DNA of 64,000 bases. It comes from Glossina fuscipes (Eukaryota > Arthropoda > Insecta > Diptera > Glossinidae). Position numbers and translations under genes: made by a program. Below, in pieces: positions 11,201-23,761 of the stretch. Every line of letters starts with the position of its first letter. Within the stretch, counting starts at the first letter, position 1. The stretch lies in assembly GCF_014805625.2 (NCBI RefSeq), contig NW_023998434.1, positions 1,032,097 through 1,096,096 on the forward strand. The letters are read 5' to 3'. The notes below the pieces were generated by a model. It was not told where the DNA came from. It ran no database searches and saw only the letters and a program-made list of their open reading frames with translations.

Positions 11201-12326
11201 AAAGAGCCTTAAACCTAAGAACAATGTGTTGTTGAAAGTGTGTTGAAAATGGTGTAAGTGCAGTTTTCACAAAAATTTGTTTAATGGTGACAATGAATAA
11301 AATCTCCTAAGAGTTTCTTATTTATGAACGCAAGGTCCAAGGGAAAATCCTTTAAGATTTTCATCATTTTCCCAATATAAATTTGCATAGCTAATAAGAG
11401 AGAAGAGAGAAGAGTGGTATAAGTGGATTTATTAGAATCTTTATATCATCATGTCAGCGTCATCGCGTCCGAAAAATCGCATAGTTCAAATCTAAAGTCC
11501 ATTAGAGTTTAATTTAGTCACATTTACCAATTGACCGGGCATTCCCTAGGCATCGAGTAGGCAATATTTTTCAAATACAATATATCCTTTATCTCTCCAT
11601 ATAATATGGAATGGATGTACAACATACTTTCATATCTGTGATTTAATATCTGAATAGAGATCTAGTGTAGAATGTTTCAAAAAATCATCATCGATTAGGT
11701 AGAAAATTTAATTATGAAAGAAAGAAACGGTGTCAGTTATAAAATTGATTAAAGAGAGTTCCTCGTAGGGAAAAGAATTTTTATATGGATCGAAAATGAT
11801 TTTTGTGAATCAAGTGATAGTAAAGTTCGCTGGAGTACTGTTGAGTTTTCCAGCAATCGCAAGAGGAATGCCACAAGGCTGTAATCAGACCATATTTTAG
11901 ACGAAATCTCTTGGGGTATTTTCTAAATTCAAGGGCAACTTCAAAGGCATAATTTCTCGAGGAGCAGATCAAACATGGCGTACTAAGCCGAAAGGCTTTG
12001 CGTTTGCGTCCTGTCCGATTATAAACTGCATTTCCAAAAGTGTGAATAATATTGGATCCACGATCTTGATCTAGGATCTAGGCAATGCATATAGTGTTCA
12101 TAGATAATATTCAATATTAGTTGTTCTTAGTTCAAACAACCTTGTTTATGGTGTATAATCGTGCTTTAGTTGATTGCATATGCAAATGCAATATTAATAG
12201 ATTTTATAGAGAAATACGTTAACTGTTGTTTAAAATAAAAAGCAAAAAAAAAAAAAAAAAAAAAAAGCGCACACTCACCTGCATTTGTGCCAACTTTGAA
12301 TTGGCTGCGACACCTTGTGACGCCAT
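4090..12326 (-). CDS. ZC2HC1: ZC2HC1-family C2HC zinc-finger protein, five coding exons with a 5.9 kb first intron
   Basis: Coding exons (minus): 12326..12279, 6360..6247, 5786..5058, 4747..4679 and 4620..4090 (TAA at 4092). Every junction is phase 0 with GT-AG ends (CAG|GTGAGT, AAG|GTAAGT, TTG|GTGAGT, ATG|GTATGT), giving 496 residues; human ZC2HC1A has 325. The N-terminus has a basic helix (MTFQRKQLLEREQKK). The middle, about 55-320, is low-complexity Asn/Ser/Thr. Two C2HC fingers, each C-x2-C-x11-H-x3-C, lie at 337-356 (CRYC...H...C) and 458-477 (CPHC...H...C). Between them sit the family blocks NWRKKHEEFISAIREAKK, GGKLSDLPPPPP and NPDYIQCPHCSRRFNEAAA. The fly protein stops soon after finger 2, without the long vertebrate tail. 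The molecular role of the family is poorly known. The first exon is the weakest part; an alternative start exon lies at 6835..6686. Confidence 0.83.
4989..5029 (+). repeat. (GA)n microsatellite in ZC2HC1 intron 3
   Basis: An almost pure GA run within the 310-base intron 5057..4748. On the coding strand it is a (CT)n pyrimidine tract and probably length-variable. Confidence 0.9.
6686..6835 (-). CDS. Candidate alternative first exon of the ZC2HC1 gene
   Basis: An ATG at 6835, preceded by an in-frame TAA seven codons upstream, opens 50 codons (MQNNNNIANDSNTIPKD, then SVEKLNESWAGRRLIQAL). These end at AAT|GTTAGT (donor 6685-6684), phase 0, directly upstream of the exon at 6360, which also starts in phase 0. 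The composition looks coding rather than random. If used, it replaces the 16-residue MASQGVAANSKLAQMQ start by 50 residues. The donor is weaker than that of the distal exon, and a poly-A run (poly-T on the coding strand) follows at once. Confidence 0.4.
9040..9490 (+). repeat. DINE-1/mini-me-like dispersed repeat, copy 1 (short)
   Basis: The head GTAAGAAAGT followed by TCGGTCGAGACCGAATTTTT, and a GACR tract near 9312-9345 (GGATGGACAGACGAATAGGC), then a GAATTTGAGTACTTCGT core. The same order of blocks occurs in the longer copies at 15640-16662 (inverted) and 30570-31245. Family naming is from memory of the dipteran mini-me/DINE-1 structure. Confidence 0.5.
9590..9912 (+). repeat. DINE-1/mini-me-like dispersed repeat, copy 2 (3' part)
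   Basis: Carries the 3' half of the same family: TTCAATACCGACTTGCGTGC, a GACR tract at 9760-9783, TTGATGCTGATCAGGAACAT, then GTTATGACAAAATGAATATA and GATGATGGGTGGG at the end. It lies about 100 bases after copy 1 in the same orientation. Confidence 0.5.
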
Positions 12327-12560
12327 CGCCAAATTTGTAAATGTGTATACAATGTTGTCTATCAATTGTTTATTCGTCGAATTACAGCAATCGAAGCTTT
12401 GGTAATACAACCTCTTACTGATTTATAATGACAAAGCCACAAACTATATACTATACACATGTATATACACACTTATGTTCACAAATTACTAATAATAAGT
12501 AAATAAATTTTTAATAATAATGAGAAGAAAAATATTTTGTAATATTGTGTCGTGTATAAT

Positions 12561-12562
12561 CA

Positions 12563-12596
<34 letters not shown>
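12561..12596 (+). repeat. (CA)n microsatellite
   Basis: CACACACATA followed by an uninterrupted CA run. Confidence 0.9.
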
Positions 12597-12679
12597 TGCG
12601 CGCATAACCAATCTAACAATAGCGTTTTAATGTAGGTAGCGGTAGTATGTAAAATTTTGTTTTGCTTTAATTCATTTAA

Positions 12680-12682
<3 letters not shown>

Positions 12683-12715
<33 letters not shown>
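12683..12715 (+). repeat. Poly-A tract of 33 bases
   Basis: A pure A run; no retroelement body is recognisable next to it. Confidence 0.9.
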
Positions 12716-12716
<1 letters not shown>

Positions 12717-13639
12717 AAAGATGAAAGAAAAGATAAATAATAATAAAAGTTAAGATGTGTGTGCGGGGGTTTCGTGTGGAGCAAAAGCAAAAGCAAAAGC
12801 TTTTTACATGCAAGCAATCGAAAGATAGTTTGTAAAATTATTTTTAAAACGAATTTCAAGATCAAGACAGACAGACACGTCTTGCTTTGCTTGTTCGTGT
12901 TTAAGAAAAATTGAAATTATTTTTCTTATTGTCTTCTCTACTCATGACAACAACAGGCGTTGTCGTTAACTCTTGATGATGAATCAGAATCAGTTTTTTT
13001 TTTTTTTTTCTTTAACGATATTTTGGATATTTACGGAACATAACAAAACTTGCTTTACGTTCCACTCTACAGCACATAGGCTTACGCACTCAAACACAAA
13101 CACAAAATATTGTAATGTATTTTTTCATTAAATTTCTCTGTTCTCGCAGTTTTGACCGCACTCCCTCTCTCTCTATCTCTCTTTCTCTCTGTCTATTTAC
13201 ATAAAGTGCATTTGACCCCCCCAGTCAGAAATGTTTTATTGTTTATATTTTAGTTGCAGTTAATTTTATGATGTTAGTTCGAAGATAAAATCTTCTTCTT
13301 CTTCTTTACGTAGTATTCTCTGGCTCTTTATTGCCAATAGTTAATAGTTAAAGAGTTAATAGTAGTTAATAATAGTTTCCACTCCTAGAAATAAAAGAAA
13401 AGAAAGGAAAAATGTATGAATAAATAAAAGAAATAAAAATCAAAAAAATGCAAATTGATATCAAACAAGAACCCAAATGCGGAGACCAACAACACTTTCA
13501 CCAATTAAGAATCAAAATTTTATGATTATTATTATTATTATGATAACATACGGTCACAGATATAGAAGACATGCATATGAAAACAACTAAGAAGACTAAC
13601 GTTAAATACGCGATACCATCACACATCAGTTAGGCATAT

Positions 13640-13830
13640 TGTTAAAATGAGGCGATGTATAAGAAGCGATCGATGGTCCGATCCGAAAAGATGCCAGTGT
13701 ATCAAAATATCCTGTGAAGCCTGGAGTATGAAAGTAAGAAAGCAACACGGACAGATGGACGGACAAGCTTAATCGGTATAATAAAACGTGCATCCAAGTT
13801 AGGTCTTCTGGACCTTGCATACATCTGCCG
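13640..13830 (+). repeat. Decayed dispersed repeat, second family (family B), copy 1
   Basis: CACGGACAGATGGACGGACA, then AAGCTTAATCGGTATAATAA and a run ending CTTGCATAC. The same succession of blocks occurs at 20580-20870 (GACAAGCTTAGATAAATTC, then CGATCTGTATAATAAAAGG). Confidence 0.4.
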
Positions 13831-14840
13831 TCCTAGAGGTGTAATCGATCTACCCCCTACTAACATAAACCATACATACATACATATAAAGCTATTTTTA
13901 AATCTGATTAAGCTTGTTGGTAAACTATTTGACACGCCCGCAATAAAGAAAATATATTCGCTTCTAAGTCCACGTTTGTTGGGAAGCGAGGTCTAACTGA
14001 AGTTCAAATCTGTGTCCTGAAATTTCGTAAATAAATTATTGAAGAAACATTTCACTTGTTGAAATACAATCCAAGTTGTTCGCGGTCTAGCAAACGAATC
14101 TTAGTTAGAATCTTGTTGAAGAACATAATCACGTCGTATATAAAGAGTTGCAATACTAGAGAATTCGTTTGTTCGCTTGGTGACCTCTAAAGGAAAAAAA
14201 AATCGTATGTATGTGATCATAACTCGACTTGGAATATAAAATCTATTCAGAAAATTTGGATGCGATGTCAATTCCGCTAAAAAAAAAAAATTGAGAAAAA
14301 TTTTAAACCTTCTTTCATCCTGGTGGGTAGTAACGTGTCGAAGAGACATGCATTAAAAAGATGGAAAAGAAAAAGACCTCCAAATGTGACTCGAGTGATT
14401 AACCAAGGAAAGTAACTATCATTTTTTTTCATTTCCTTAGAATATATAAAATAATAGTGTCCTTGGGAAAGTAAAGCCTCAGTTTAATTTTAATTATTTG
14501 CACACACACACACACACACACAAATGCTCATATAAACCTATCAAGTAACTTATTATTGCAAGCGAATAAGAAAAAGTTGTGGAGGCGATTATAATTCCCA
14601 ATTAAGTTTTCTTAGCAATATACGATTTGCTGTTGGTGTTGCATATATATAGATATATATACACGCCAAAGCTCTTGTGCTAGATTAGTGTGGGCCGATT
14701 TATTTTACTAATTTGGAGAAGTTGTCATTGGCGAGAGACCATAACAGAGAGACCTGTGAGATGGCATTGATCTTTTCTATATAAGGCCAACGTAAAATAC
14801 TGAACACATATACATGCGAATGTATACAAATACGCGCACA

Positions 14841-14852
14841 CACAGCTATATA

Positions 14853-14888
<36 letters not shown>

Positions 14889-14917
14889 CCTAAAAAAAAA
14901 AAAAAAAAAAAAAAAAA
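14841..14917 (+). repeat. TA microsatellite followed by poly-A
   Basis: (TA)n to about 14888, then about 25 A residues. Confidence 0.85.
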
Positions 14918-15639
14918 CGAAAGAAAAAAAGACGCTAACACAAACACACTCTTATGCCATACTTACATTGCTTTATATGAAATTAAAAAAAAAAAACATG
15001 TATCGATTTATTGATAGACACGGCGAATTTTTTTTCATATTTTTTCATTTAATTTAAAAAACAATTTTTTGTCATTTGCTCTCTTTTCGCAAAATAATCG
15101 AGTGAAAAAAACAAATTTGATAGAAATCAATTTATGTAAATTTGAAAGTATTCAATAATGAAAGATTTTTATGAAAGATAAATCAAAAATTTGTCAAATA
15201 AAATATATACATACATTTACACATATATGTATATAACAATAGTTAAAAGCTATTTAAAAAACAACCTTTCATTACCCTACGCCACGTTATGTACAAAAGT
15301 AGGAAAATCAAAAATTTAATTTTCATTTAATTATGTTAATTAATAAAAGGTTTTTGCTTTTATGAATTTACGAAAAGGTTTTGAAAATGAACTTTAAAAT
15401 AATTAAGCAACGCTTTTAAGTGATGTGAGTCACTTCGTTGCGTTTATGTTTATTTCTAAATCATTTTTTCTTTTTCGTAATATTTTTCTGAGAGAAATTA
15501 TTATGCGTCGTAATGGAGACCAGCGTCAACAAGCCCTATGTAAGAACCGGCAGAAAAAAAACAACCTCAATAGATTCGCTCGAACTTGATTTATTGCCAA
15601 GCGATGCTTGGTATACATTTTCTCTCCTTAAAGACTAAT

Positions 15640-16662
15640 TTCTGTGCCGACCCCTAACGGATGGGGGTATACTCATCTTCCTTTTTTTCCAAAAACGGAA
15701 CTTCAGAGTATACGTATTCTTGATTAGCGTGAAATTGATTAATCCATGTCTGTCCATCTGTTCTTCCGTGTGGTGTGTGTTTTTGACTCTCTCCTGGTAG
15801 CAAAAATGAAGCTATCGGCTTCAGATTTGGTAGAAATATTGAAAGTTTTTGCACGCAGGTTGGTATTGAAAATCGGGCTAATTACTCAGAGCAAAGGCCC
15901 GGAGTAGTGTGTAGAATGTGTAGAATGCAACTCTGTTCTTCTTAACAAAAATTTATGGGTTATTCGGAAATTATTAAAGTTAGAAAGCTGAAATTTTCCA
16001 CATTTGCTTTGCAAGACACTTTACTCTCTAGGTTCAAAAATGAAAGCAATCGGCCTTGTCCGCACAAAGTTACGAGTAATTAAATTAAATTTTTTTTCAC
16101 TTTCATTGAGTCTTTATGCTTATTTATCATAAGGCAAAGAAGACAGAATATTTAAAACTATTTTGTACATTCCCCAAATGAAGATATATTGTCTGCCTAA
16201 AGATGGGTTAATTCAAAAATGGATATAGGAGACACCGCGACCTGGTGGATTAATTCTAAATAATAACAGCGATATGGGTATCAAATAAAAGAACTTGGAG
16301 AGTAAAAGACGACAAGGTAAGTGTGTTAATTCTAAGTTAATTATAGTGGACGTGACGACATGGTGAATACATGTTTTCTTAAAAATACCGTTAATATGGG
16401 TATCAAATAAAAGGGTTTGAAGTTTGGAATCCGAATAGTTAAGTGAGCCCATACTAAATTGGTTATGATGGACGTCACGGCGTGGTCGAGTAATATTTCT
16501 CAGCAGTGTCATTTAGGGAAGTCAAAGATGAAAGATAAATTTTATCTCGTTCACTTAGCATGGCACTTGGCGTTCACAGCATGGGGCGCCAAAGACTTTA
16601 ACATTGGTGGGTATGTGAGATTCGGTTTCAGTCGAATATAACTTTCTTGCTTGTTTTGTATA
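15640..16662 (-). repeat. Full-length DINE-1/mini-me-like element with internal tandem repeats
   Basis: Read on the minus strand it starts at the CAAGAAAGTTATATTCGACT head (16662) and ends at GAGTATACCCCCATCCGTTA near 15655. Internal blocks match the plus-strand copy at 30570-31245 (ACAAAGTTACG..., TTGCTTTGCAAGACACT, TCAATACCAACCTGCGTGC). Between 16208 and 16490 a unit of about 125 bases is repeated two to three times: ATGGGTATCAAATAAAAG occurs at about 16274 and 16397, and the GGACGTGACGACATGG / GGACGTCACGGCGTGG pair at about 16349 and 16469. Internal tandem repeats are a feature of DINE-1/Helentron elements. There is no coding capacity. Confidence 0.6.
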
Positions 16663-16999
16663 GTCTTTCTTTATTTGCTCGTAGCAGACATGCGATTTAC
16701 GATATCAGAAACCTGTCGAAATATATCCCAGAACTTTTGAAGAAACTTGGCTCTGTACAGTTACCTTTCGAAATACATTAGAACGGACATAACTTTTATT
16801 CTGATATTGCCGTAGAGCTACTTAAATAAAGAGGTTTTAAAGCATAAATTAATTCAATTACTCCAGATATCGATAAAAGCATATTAACCATAAATGGTCA
16901 GCTTTGACTTATACTCAAGTCGAGATGAGCGTTTGATATTGAAATCAAAGTGTGTAAACGCGAAACAAATTCTTAAGTGAACTCTAACACGAATTTTGT

Positions 17000-19900
17000 A
17001 ATTATGATTGTTGTCACTCGCTTTTTTAGGATCGGAATCAATTTACTATGTTCCCTTTCAGCCAATATCTTTCTTTAAACGAAATTTTTGGGAATGTAGC
17101 CATCGTGTAAAAAAAGAAGTAGGTGTACTCCCCCAACAGCTGCGTCTTTTGATGACCCGAAAAAAGACACAATTTAAGCATTAATAAAAAACACTTTGAT
17201 GATAACATTAGTGGTGGGCGTAGAGTGTTTCAGGTAATATCTGGTTCAATGGAGAACACTTTTATAGATCCTTATGATTAACAAAAGCCTCGTCTTACTT
17301 TCAACAACTCATGTATTACTTTGAAAGTGTTCGCAACCAATACCGATATAGATTTGAAACCAACATAAGTGGTTATGCTGACGAGATACTGCCCATAATA
17401 TCGCTGCTAAAAGGATCCATTGACATAGTTACAATAGATGAAAGCCCACTTAAAGTTTGACTTGTCAAAAATAGGTTCGTTTGTTTATTGTACTACATAA
17501 AAACGTAGCTTTGCAAATCTGGAGACGGATGCAATTATATTACTCATCCATTCTTCTTGAGGAATTCGCTTTGGTGCACGTTGTCAGCGCAAGCGTTGTA
17601 TGCGAATTGTCTCTGAGAAAAGTTTTACCCTGGAATTTGCGTCCCTACGAGCAGTAGGGACAGAACAGTAACCGGACATGAGAAACGATTCCATTCTGGC
17701 ATTTTCCGCTTAGATCATTTTGGGAGAGATCCACAGTTTTATAGTGAGATGGCCTTCAGAAATAATTGTCGGAAACACTCTCTGGTGCCCTCTACAAAAG
17801 CAAAATCCCGGTCCTTCTCTTATTTGTTATAGATTAGACTACGTTGCTATTGTAGGTTTATGGATTCCTAAGCTAGTTATCCACTAAGATTCGCCCCAAA
17901 GCGATTATATTCATGACTATTTCTACTAGGAAAGAAAATTACATACACACATATTAGCCATCTTAAGATGATTTCTTTTCAGCGTGTATCACTAAATAGC
18001 TTGACGGATCCATATGAATGGCAGATAGTACCAATTTTCAGACGACTATTTGTAACTTGTATACTAATTGTCAGGATGTCATCATGGTTAGGTACTATCT
18101 AAAAAAACCATATAGTACTTATTCTACATCTTTACGTTATCCTACAAACTTATTGAGTGATATATTACAGTACGGGATACATTCGTTTATTCAGTATTGA
18201 AGTATATAATAATTTTGAATTGATTGAGAGAACAAAAATGCATTTTCCCTTTTAAATCTAATCTAATTTTATATACTCGATCGTTTAATTGGAATGTCTG
18301 AATGCATGTCTTATGTGTACAGATGCGTGAGTAAAAATCATGATGTGAATGCATTTATTTGTTTAGCTTATAGATCTTTGCTAATAGTCAAGTGCTAATG
18401 TAATGTTTGTTGGAGAAAACAGAAATAAGAAGAAAAGCAGCACAAATTTACAAACGGGGTCTGCCTGATTTTATAAAATTATATGGAGTGTGTCAAATGA
18501 AGTGCATTCCATTCCATTGCTTCAATTCTCGACAGTTAAAAACAAAAGACAACGAAGACACAAAGAAATCGACACAAAAGTCGACAAATTTTCGCATGTA
18601 TTCTTAAATATATATATACACACACACACACGGACACACACACACAAACAGCGCCAGTGGATATAATTGCATGTCTGATGACTTGTTAGAACAACACGAA
18701 GATAAGGGCAAACATTTCAAGTAAGGCTAGTCCATAACCCTATAGGGAAATTTCGTTATATTAAATGAAAACGCGTAAATAATTTAATGCGTTTACTTAT
18801 CTAAGTAACAAAAAAAAAATAATAATAATAATAAAAAAATAGTTTTGTTTTACAGGTTTAATGACTTGGAATTTACATTTTTTTTTAATCTTTCTTTCAC
18901 TTTTCATTCGTCTCGCTTTCAACCATTAACTTTTTTATTACAAGATATAAAAGAAAAAATTCTTTTTTTTTTATATTCACTATTGAACCTCAACCAAGTT
19001 GACGCATATGTAAATAATTCTTATTTTTATTTGCTTTAAGAATTACTCACATTAACAGCTGTACGTACCTACCACCGGTTTTCAAATGATTTCCATTTAT
19101 TTATTTTTTTATATTAAATTTTATTATGCGCAACAACAACAACAATGTTTTGGCACGAATTTCTGTTTTTCTGCTTTTTTTTTTTTGTCTTTTTTTTTCC
19201 AAACAGCCGTTTTCTTGCAAGTTTCTCTATAAACTGACTAAACAAACAAACGGACCAGCTAACTAACATTAACGGCCAGCAGCAACACAAACAGAACACA
19301 TCAGCAACAGCTCGCGAAAAAAAAAAGCATACGCACATAAAGTTTTCATTTTAAGAGACTTTAACTTAACTCAAACTTGAGTATAGTTTGCTCATTTTGT
19401 AAAAGAGAATGTCATCCGGTACTCAGTGTACTCGTATATCGTATAGATTTAGATTTATTTTCAATCATTAATATGACTGCAAAGCAATAATTTTCATACG
19501 ATTAATAATTATTAACTTTACCTTACACAGATAAACAGTCCTTTCTCTTTAATTGGTTCACTATTACGCACGAGCTCGGAACCGGAATAGATCGTGCAGA
19601 CGTAAAGAAGAAAATTTAAAAATTAAAAAAAAAAATAAAATTTATTAATAAATGCCATGATTTAAGTTAAGATCGATTAGGATCCATTACTTGAGCTTTG
19701 AATTTCTTTTTGTCACATCTTTCACATAAAGATAGTGGATATAATCTCGATTAGGTTAGGAATCCGAGACAATTTAGCCATATCCAGTCTGTCTATTATA
19801 TGAGGCTATCGACGATCATTAAAGATGCAAAAATTTATATAGAAATCTGAATCTCAACTCTGAGTATACGTGTTCTTAAGCGAAAGTCCAAGAGAAAATT

Positions 19901-22900
19901 TCGAAAAAAAACTTGCAATCGATCTAGAATTGCGAACAGAGAGGTATTGAAAAATTGAAGAAATTAAAGAAAAGCTAAACTTTAAAAGTTTGGTTACGAT
20001 AATCTGCCATTGAATATTGAATTTGTCGAATCCACTTTTACGCTTACAAGATGATTTTAAGAGAAGTGAAGAGCTATGGTGCACAGATATGTAGCTTCTT
20101 GCGTATAATGAATCTTGAATTGTTTTTAAACCAATAAGATCATTATAGTCGGCCAACACCGACCATTAAACACCCTCTATCACTTCGCGTAGTATTCGCT
20201 CGTTTTGTGTATGAAATTATTATTGTGGGTCAATTTTCATCGGCACCAATTAAAACTTAGACTTTGCTACTCCACAAAGGATCAATTTTCAAGAAAATCC
20301 TTATTAGGGTAGGATCCAAAAAATAGGTCGAGATAAACCATATTTACTACAAATAATTTTTCTAAGTTAAATAACTATTATGATATAATTTTCGTCATGA
20401 AGCATTGAAAATTATACCTTTTTGTCGTACAAACTTTAGTTTTTATTATATGAGAGGGGGGTTCAAAAATTTTCACCGCCGGTGCAGAGTTTTCGTACCA
20501 ATTTAGAATGTCGAAATACTACTACTACTACTTACCCACTTTTGACGAGAAATTTTAAAATTGCAAATTTTTTTCCATACAATGACATTTTAGAGTAGGG
20601 CGTTGAGTGGAGCGACCGTCTTTTGGTCAGAACTGATCACTCTCCCAAATTTCATCAGAATATCTCAAAAATTGTGACCTATAGCCGGAAATTAAATTTA
20701 CATGGACAGATCTCAGACGGACGGAGGGACAGACAAGCTTAGATAAATTCAGAACCCGACTCTGAATCGATCTGTATAATAAAAGGTGAGTCTATCTTAA
20801 GCATGTCGGTGCGCATACGTTCACTCTAGTTTAATATACTCTATACCACAAGTGGTATATAATATAAATGGAATATAAAAATAAAAAACTCTCACTCTTC
20901 ATCCTTCGATAAAAGTACTTGTTTATTACGATTTTAAATGATTAAACGACCATGTCATAGTATGTTAACAGGTATTGTAAAGCCCCCATAAATCAAATAT
21001 ACTGCGGCTAAGATCAACACAGCTATAGTTGTAAACTTGTATTTCCTTTTGTTTTTTTTTCTGCACATGAGCAAAATCCCAGCGTTTTTATTACCTTATT
21101 TACCTTAGGTTAAGTAAAGATTTAAGATTGGCTTTAAGGAGAATAATTCTTGAATGCTAGTTTTTATATCCTGCACCACTGGTAAAAAGAGCAAATAAAG
21201 TTTTTCCGCAGGTATGCAGCATCCGAGCATGCTTCCGCCAGATTCATTCCTTATTCTAACACTGAAATCGGAATAATTTTCTGAATTGTAAGTAAGCCTG
21301 TCCGCTAGTTTCTATGTGCCAGGTCTGCCATGACTAGTCATAATTTTCAGGATATATTAATGGAATTTGGCACACCGACTTCGGGCATCGGATTTCTAAA
21401 ATAATCAAAAAATTTTGAAAACGCCGTCGTATGGTTATAAAAAAATTCAAAAAAATTAGCGAAAAAAATATTTTTGTCATATTAAATAATTGTCGAACAT
21501 TTCGACAGGAACGAAGGATTTTTGAAATCAATTCCTATAAAGAACAGGCTTTGCAAGGACCGTTATATGGGTATATAACATTGGTTGGTCGTATTCTATG
21601 ATGCAAAACGATGCAAAGTAGTGACTTCGTATGGCAATGACTTTCGATCACATTCGTACATTTTTTGGTCGCCGCCATAAAAATAAAGTCGCTGAAGAAA
21701 AGTTAGTTTATACACGACAGCAACTAAGGTATTTAGTAGACAGAGTTCCTCAAAGAAGTTGTTCATTGATTTTTGTGAGTGCTTGAAATAAGGAAAGGGA
21801 AAAGAGTTGATTGAAAATCGTTACACTATCAGATAATGAAAAAAAAAAAACAATATTTTTTTTTGTTAATTCGTTTCACAAACATTTAGCATCTATTATT
21901 ATTTTATCATTTTTGTTATTGATTTTTTTTTTTATTTTTACTTTTTTTGTAAATTAATTTTCGCATTTTAAGTTCTTTCAAATTTTTTATGTAAATAGAA
22001 AAATATTTTTCTCAATTTAACATAATATCTCTCAGACATTTCTAAGACAATTATTGTGTGGTTACATTGTTGTTTTTCACGCTTGCGGATGGAAAAGTAA
22101 AATACAATAACAAAAGAATAGAGTAGAAAAAAAATAGGAAAAATATATTCGCTTTAGATGAAATCTTGAATACCCAACGCTAATTAGCTTATCTTGTTAA
22201 TGGTCGATAAAATTGAATCTCTTGCAAATTTGAACATTTTTTCAGTCCGGACTTTCCATTCAGATTCCTGTTCAAATATATTATGGGTTCGATTTTGCTC
22301 AAACAATTGTTGATTGGGAGCGACTACGTGCATTGGGCAAACTATGATTATTCATGAAATTTTTCCTTTCGAAATTTCTAAAAATGCAAGTCGATTTATA
22401 GAATAACTTTTGCATATAATGAGTTTTACGAAGTTTTACCGAGTATATCAGTATTCTGCTTTAATATTAAAAAATCTGGGATTGGGGGCAAATGTAAATA
22501 CAGTACTAATAGAGCTAGTAAAACGACAATGCAAAGATTAAAAGCAATCTGTACCAGACCAATTATAAACGTTGTCGAAAAATTGAAGGATGGAAATTAA
22601 AAAAAAGCTAAAACTATAGCCGAGCAATAGCAAGTAACTCTACAGGCTATAGGTTTTGCGAACATGTTACATGGATGGTTTGCCCATTTAACATTAATGC
22701 AACAGTAACAAATCAAACAATTCCCTATAGCAATTGCTGACTTTCCAAATGCTTCCACCTTCAACATGAACGTTCATAAATACTACTTGCTTTTTGCCTC
22801 CTTTGTTCCTTACAACCCTTTCTGACAAGCGCTTATAGGGGAGATGCTCTCAGCGTATATAAGAAAAAGCTAGGATATCATTCATTCATTGCACCATGAT

Positions 22901-23040
22901 TTCATTGATCGAAGGTGTTTGCAAGACTCAGGACTGAAAAACGCAAAAGTCTCTTCTCCTTGCCCTTCATATCTATATACTGTTTTATGTGTGATTTAAT
23001 TTAGAAATGTCAAGAATTTTGCAAATTGTCCATTGGTATA
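17000..23040. other. Gene-free region 17.0-23.0 kb
   Basis: No supported gene. About 17100-17830 is less AT-rich than its surroundings but closed by stops in all frames I followed; it may be an old repeat. A CAG/CAA-rich, 5'-leader-like patch lies near 19120-19340 (minus). A family B repeat copy is at 20580-20870. The rest (18000-19000, 21000-23040) is AT-rich sequence with short homopolymers where I see nothing. Confidence 0.45.
20580..20870 (+). repeat. Decayed dispersed repeat, family B, copy 2
   Basis: ATCTCAAAAATTGTGACCTA, a GGACGGAGGGACAGAC tract at 20718-20736, AATCGATCTGTATAATAAAA, and the end ATACCACAAGTGGTATATAA. This order is familiar from fly intergenic repeats, but I cannot name the element. 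Confidence 0.45.
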
Positions 23041-23050
23041 TTGAGTTGAT

Positions 23051-23092
23051 TCTCTCTCTCTCTCTCTTTCTCTCTTTCTCTCTCTCTCCCTC
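23051..23092 (+). repeat. (TC)n microsatellite
   Basis: TC run with a few TTTC interruptions. Confidence 0.85.
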
Positions 23093-23761
23093 ATATTCTC
23101 TTTCTTCCTGTCTCTTCAACACAGTCACAAGTGGTTAATGGGATCGATGAAGAGGCAGAGAGAAGGGCTATTAAAGTAATCAACAGTTTGTGTTGGGATT
23201 CTTCGGCAAGCCTTTGTAAGTCAATTTCACGTCTACGCAGCCCTACAAGATACGCTATACGTTTAACTTAGGTTCAGTTGTAAACTTTAAGCGGTGGGTA
23301 TCAAAGCTTCGTCCTAAAGTGAATAAGCTTCTTAAGTTTTATACATATATACTTAAGTATATATGTATAATTTCTTCTATTATAAGATTCTGCTTTGGCT
23401 AGCTTTTCGTTTCATATACCATTTCACAAATTTTTGTTTTGCCTTTTTTTTTTATTTTAGTTATGGTTTTGTTTTTCTTTGTCTTTTTAATCATTTAAGC
23501 GTATTTTTTTTTTTTTTGTTGTTTCTTTACTCTTTATAACTTTTTGTTTATTTGGTTTTTTGTTTTCTGTTTTTTTTTTTTTTGTTTGTTTGTTTGTTTG
23601 TTTTGTTATTAACATCTACATGTTACACAATACATTTCACTGAGAGTTTCTAAGGTGGTGTACATACACATATATAAAATACATTATTAACAATCATATA
23701 CATACACACATATCGATGATGATAATATGTAATTAACTCACAAAAATACATTATTATTATT

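Larger units (their letters stand above)
6361..12278 (-). other. Large first intron of the ZC2HC1 gene
   Basis: This 5.9 kb intron holds the alternative first exon (6835..6686), TA microsatellites at 7153-7205 and 8157-8205, a CATG run at 7067-7090, two DINE/mini-me-like copies (9040-9912) and a decayed repeat with a GTCY-type tract at about 10640-10990. Between 11000 and 12278 I see only AT-rich sequence. The 95-codon ORF at 8476-8763 has no recognised similarity. Confidence 0.6.
12327..17000. other. Gene-free region 12.3-17.0 kb upstream of ZC2HC1
   Basis: No exon-like ORF. It holds CA, poly-A, TC (13160-13195) and TA (14840-14890) microsatellites, a decayed repeat with a GACR tract at 13640-13830, and a full-length inverted DINE-like element (15640-16662). 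Any upstream promoter or noncoding leader of the ZC2HC1 gene would lie here or further right; I cannot place it. Confidence 0.5.
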
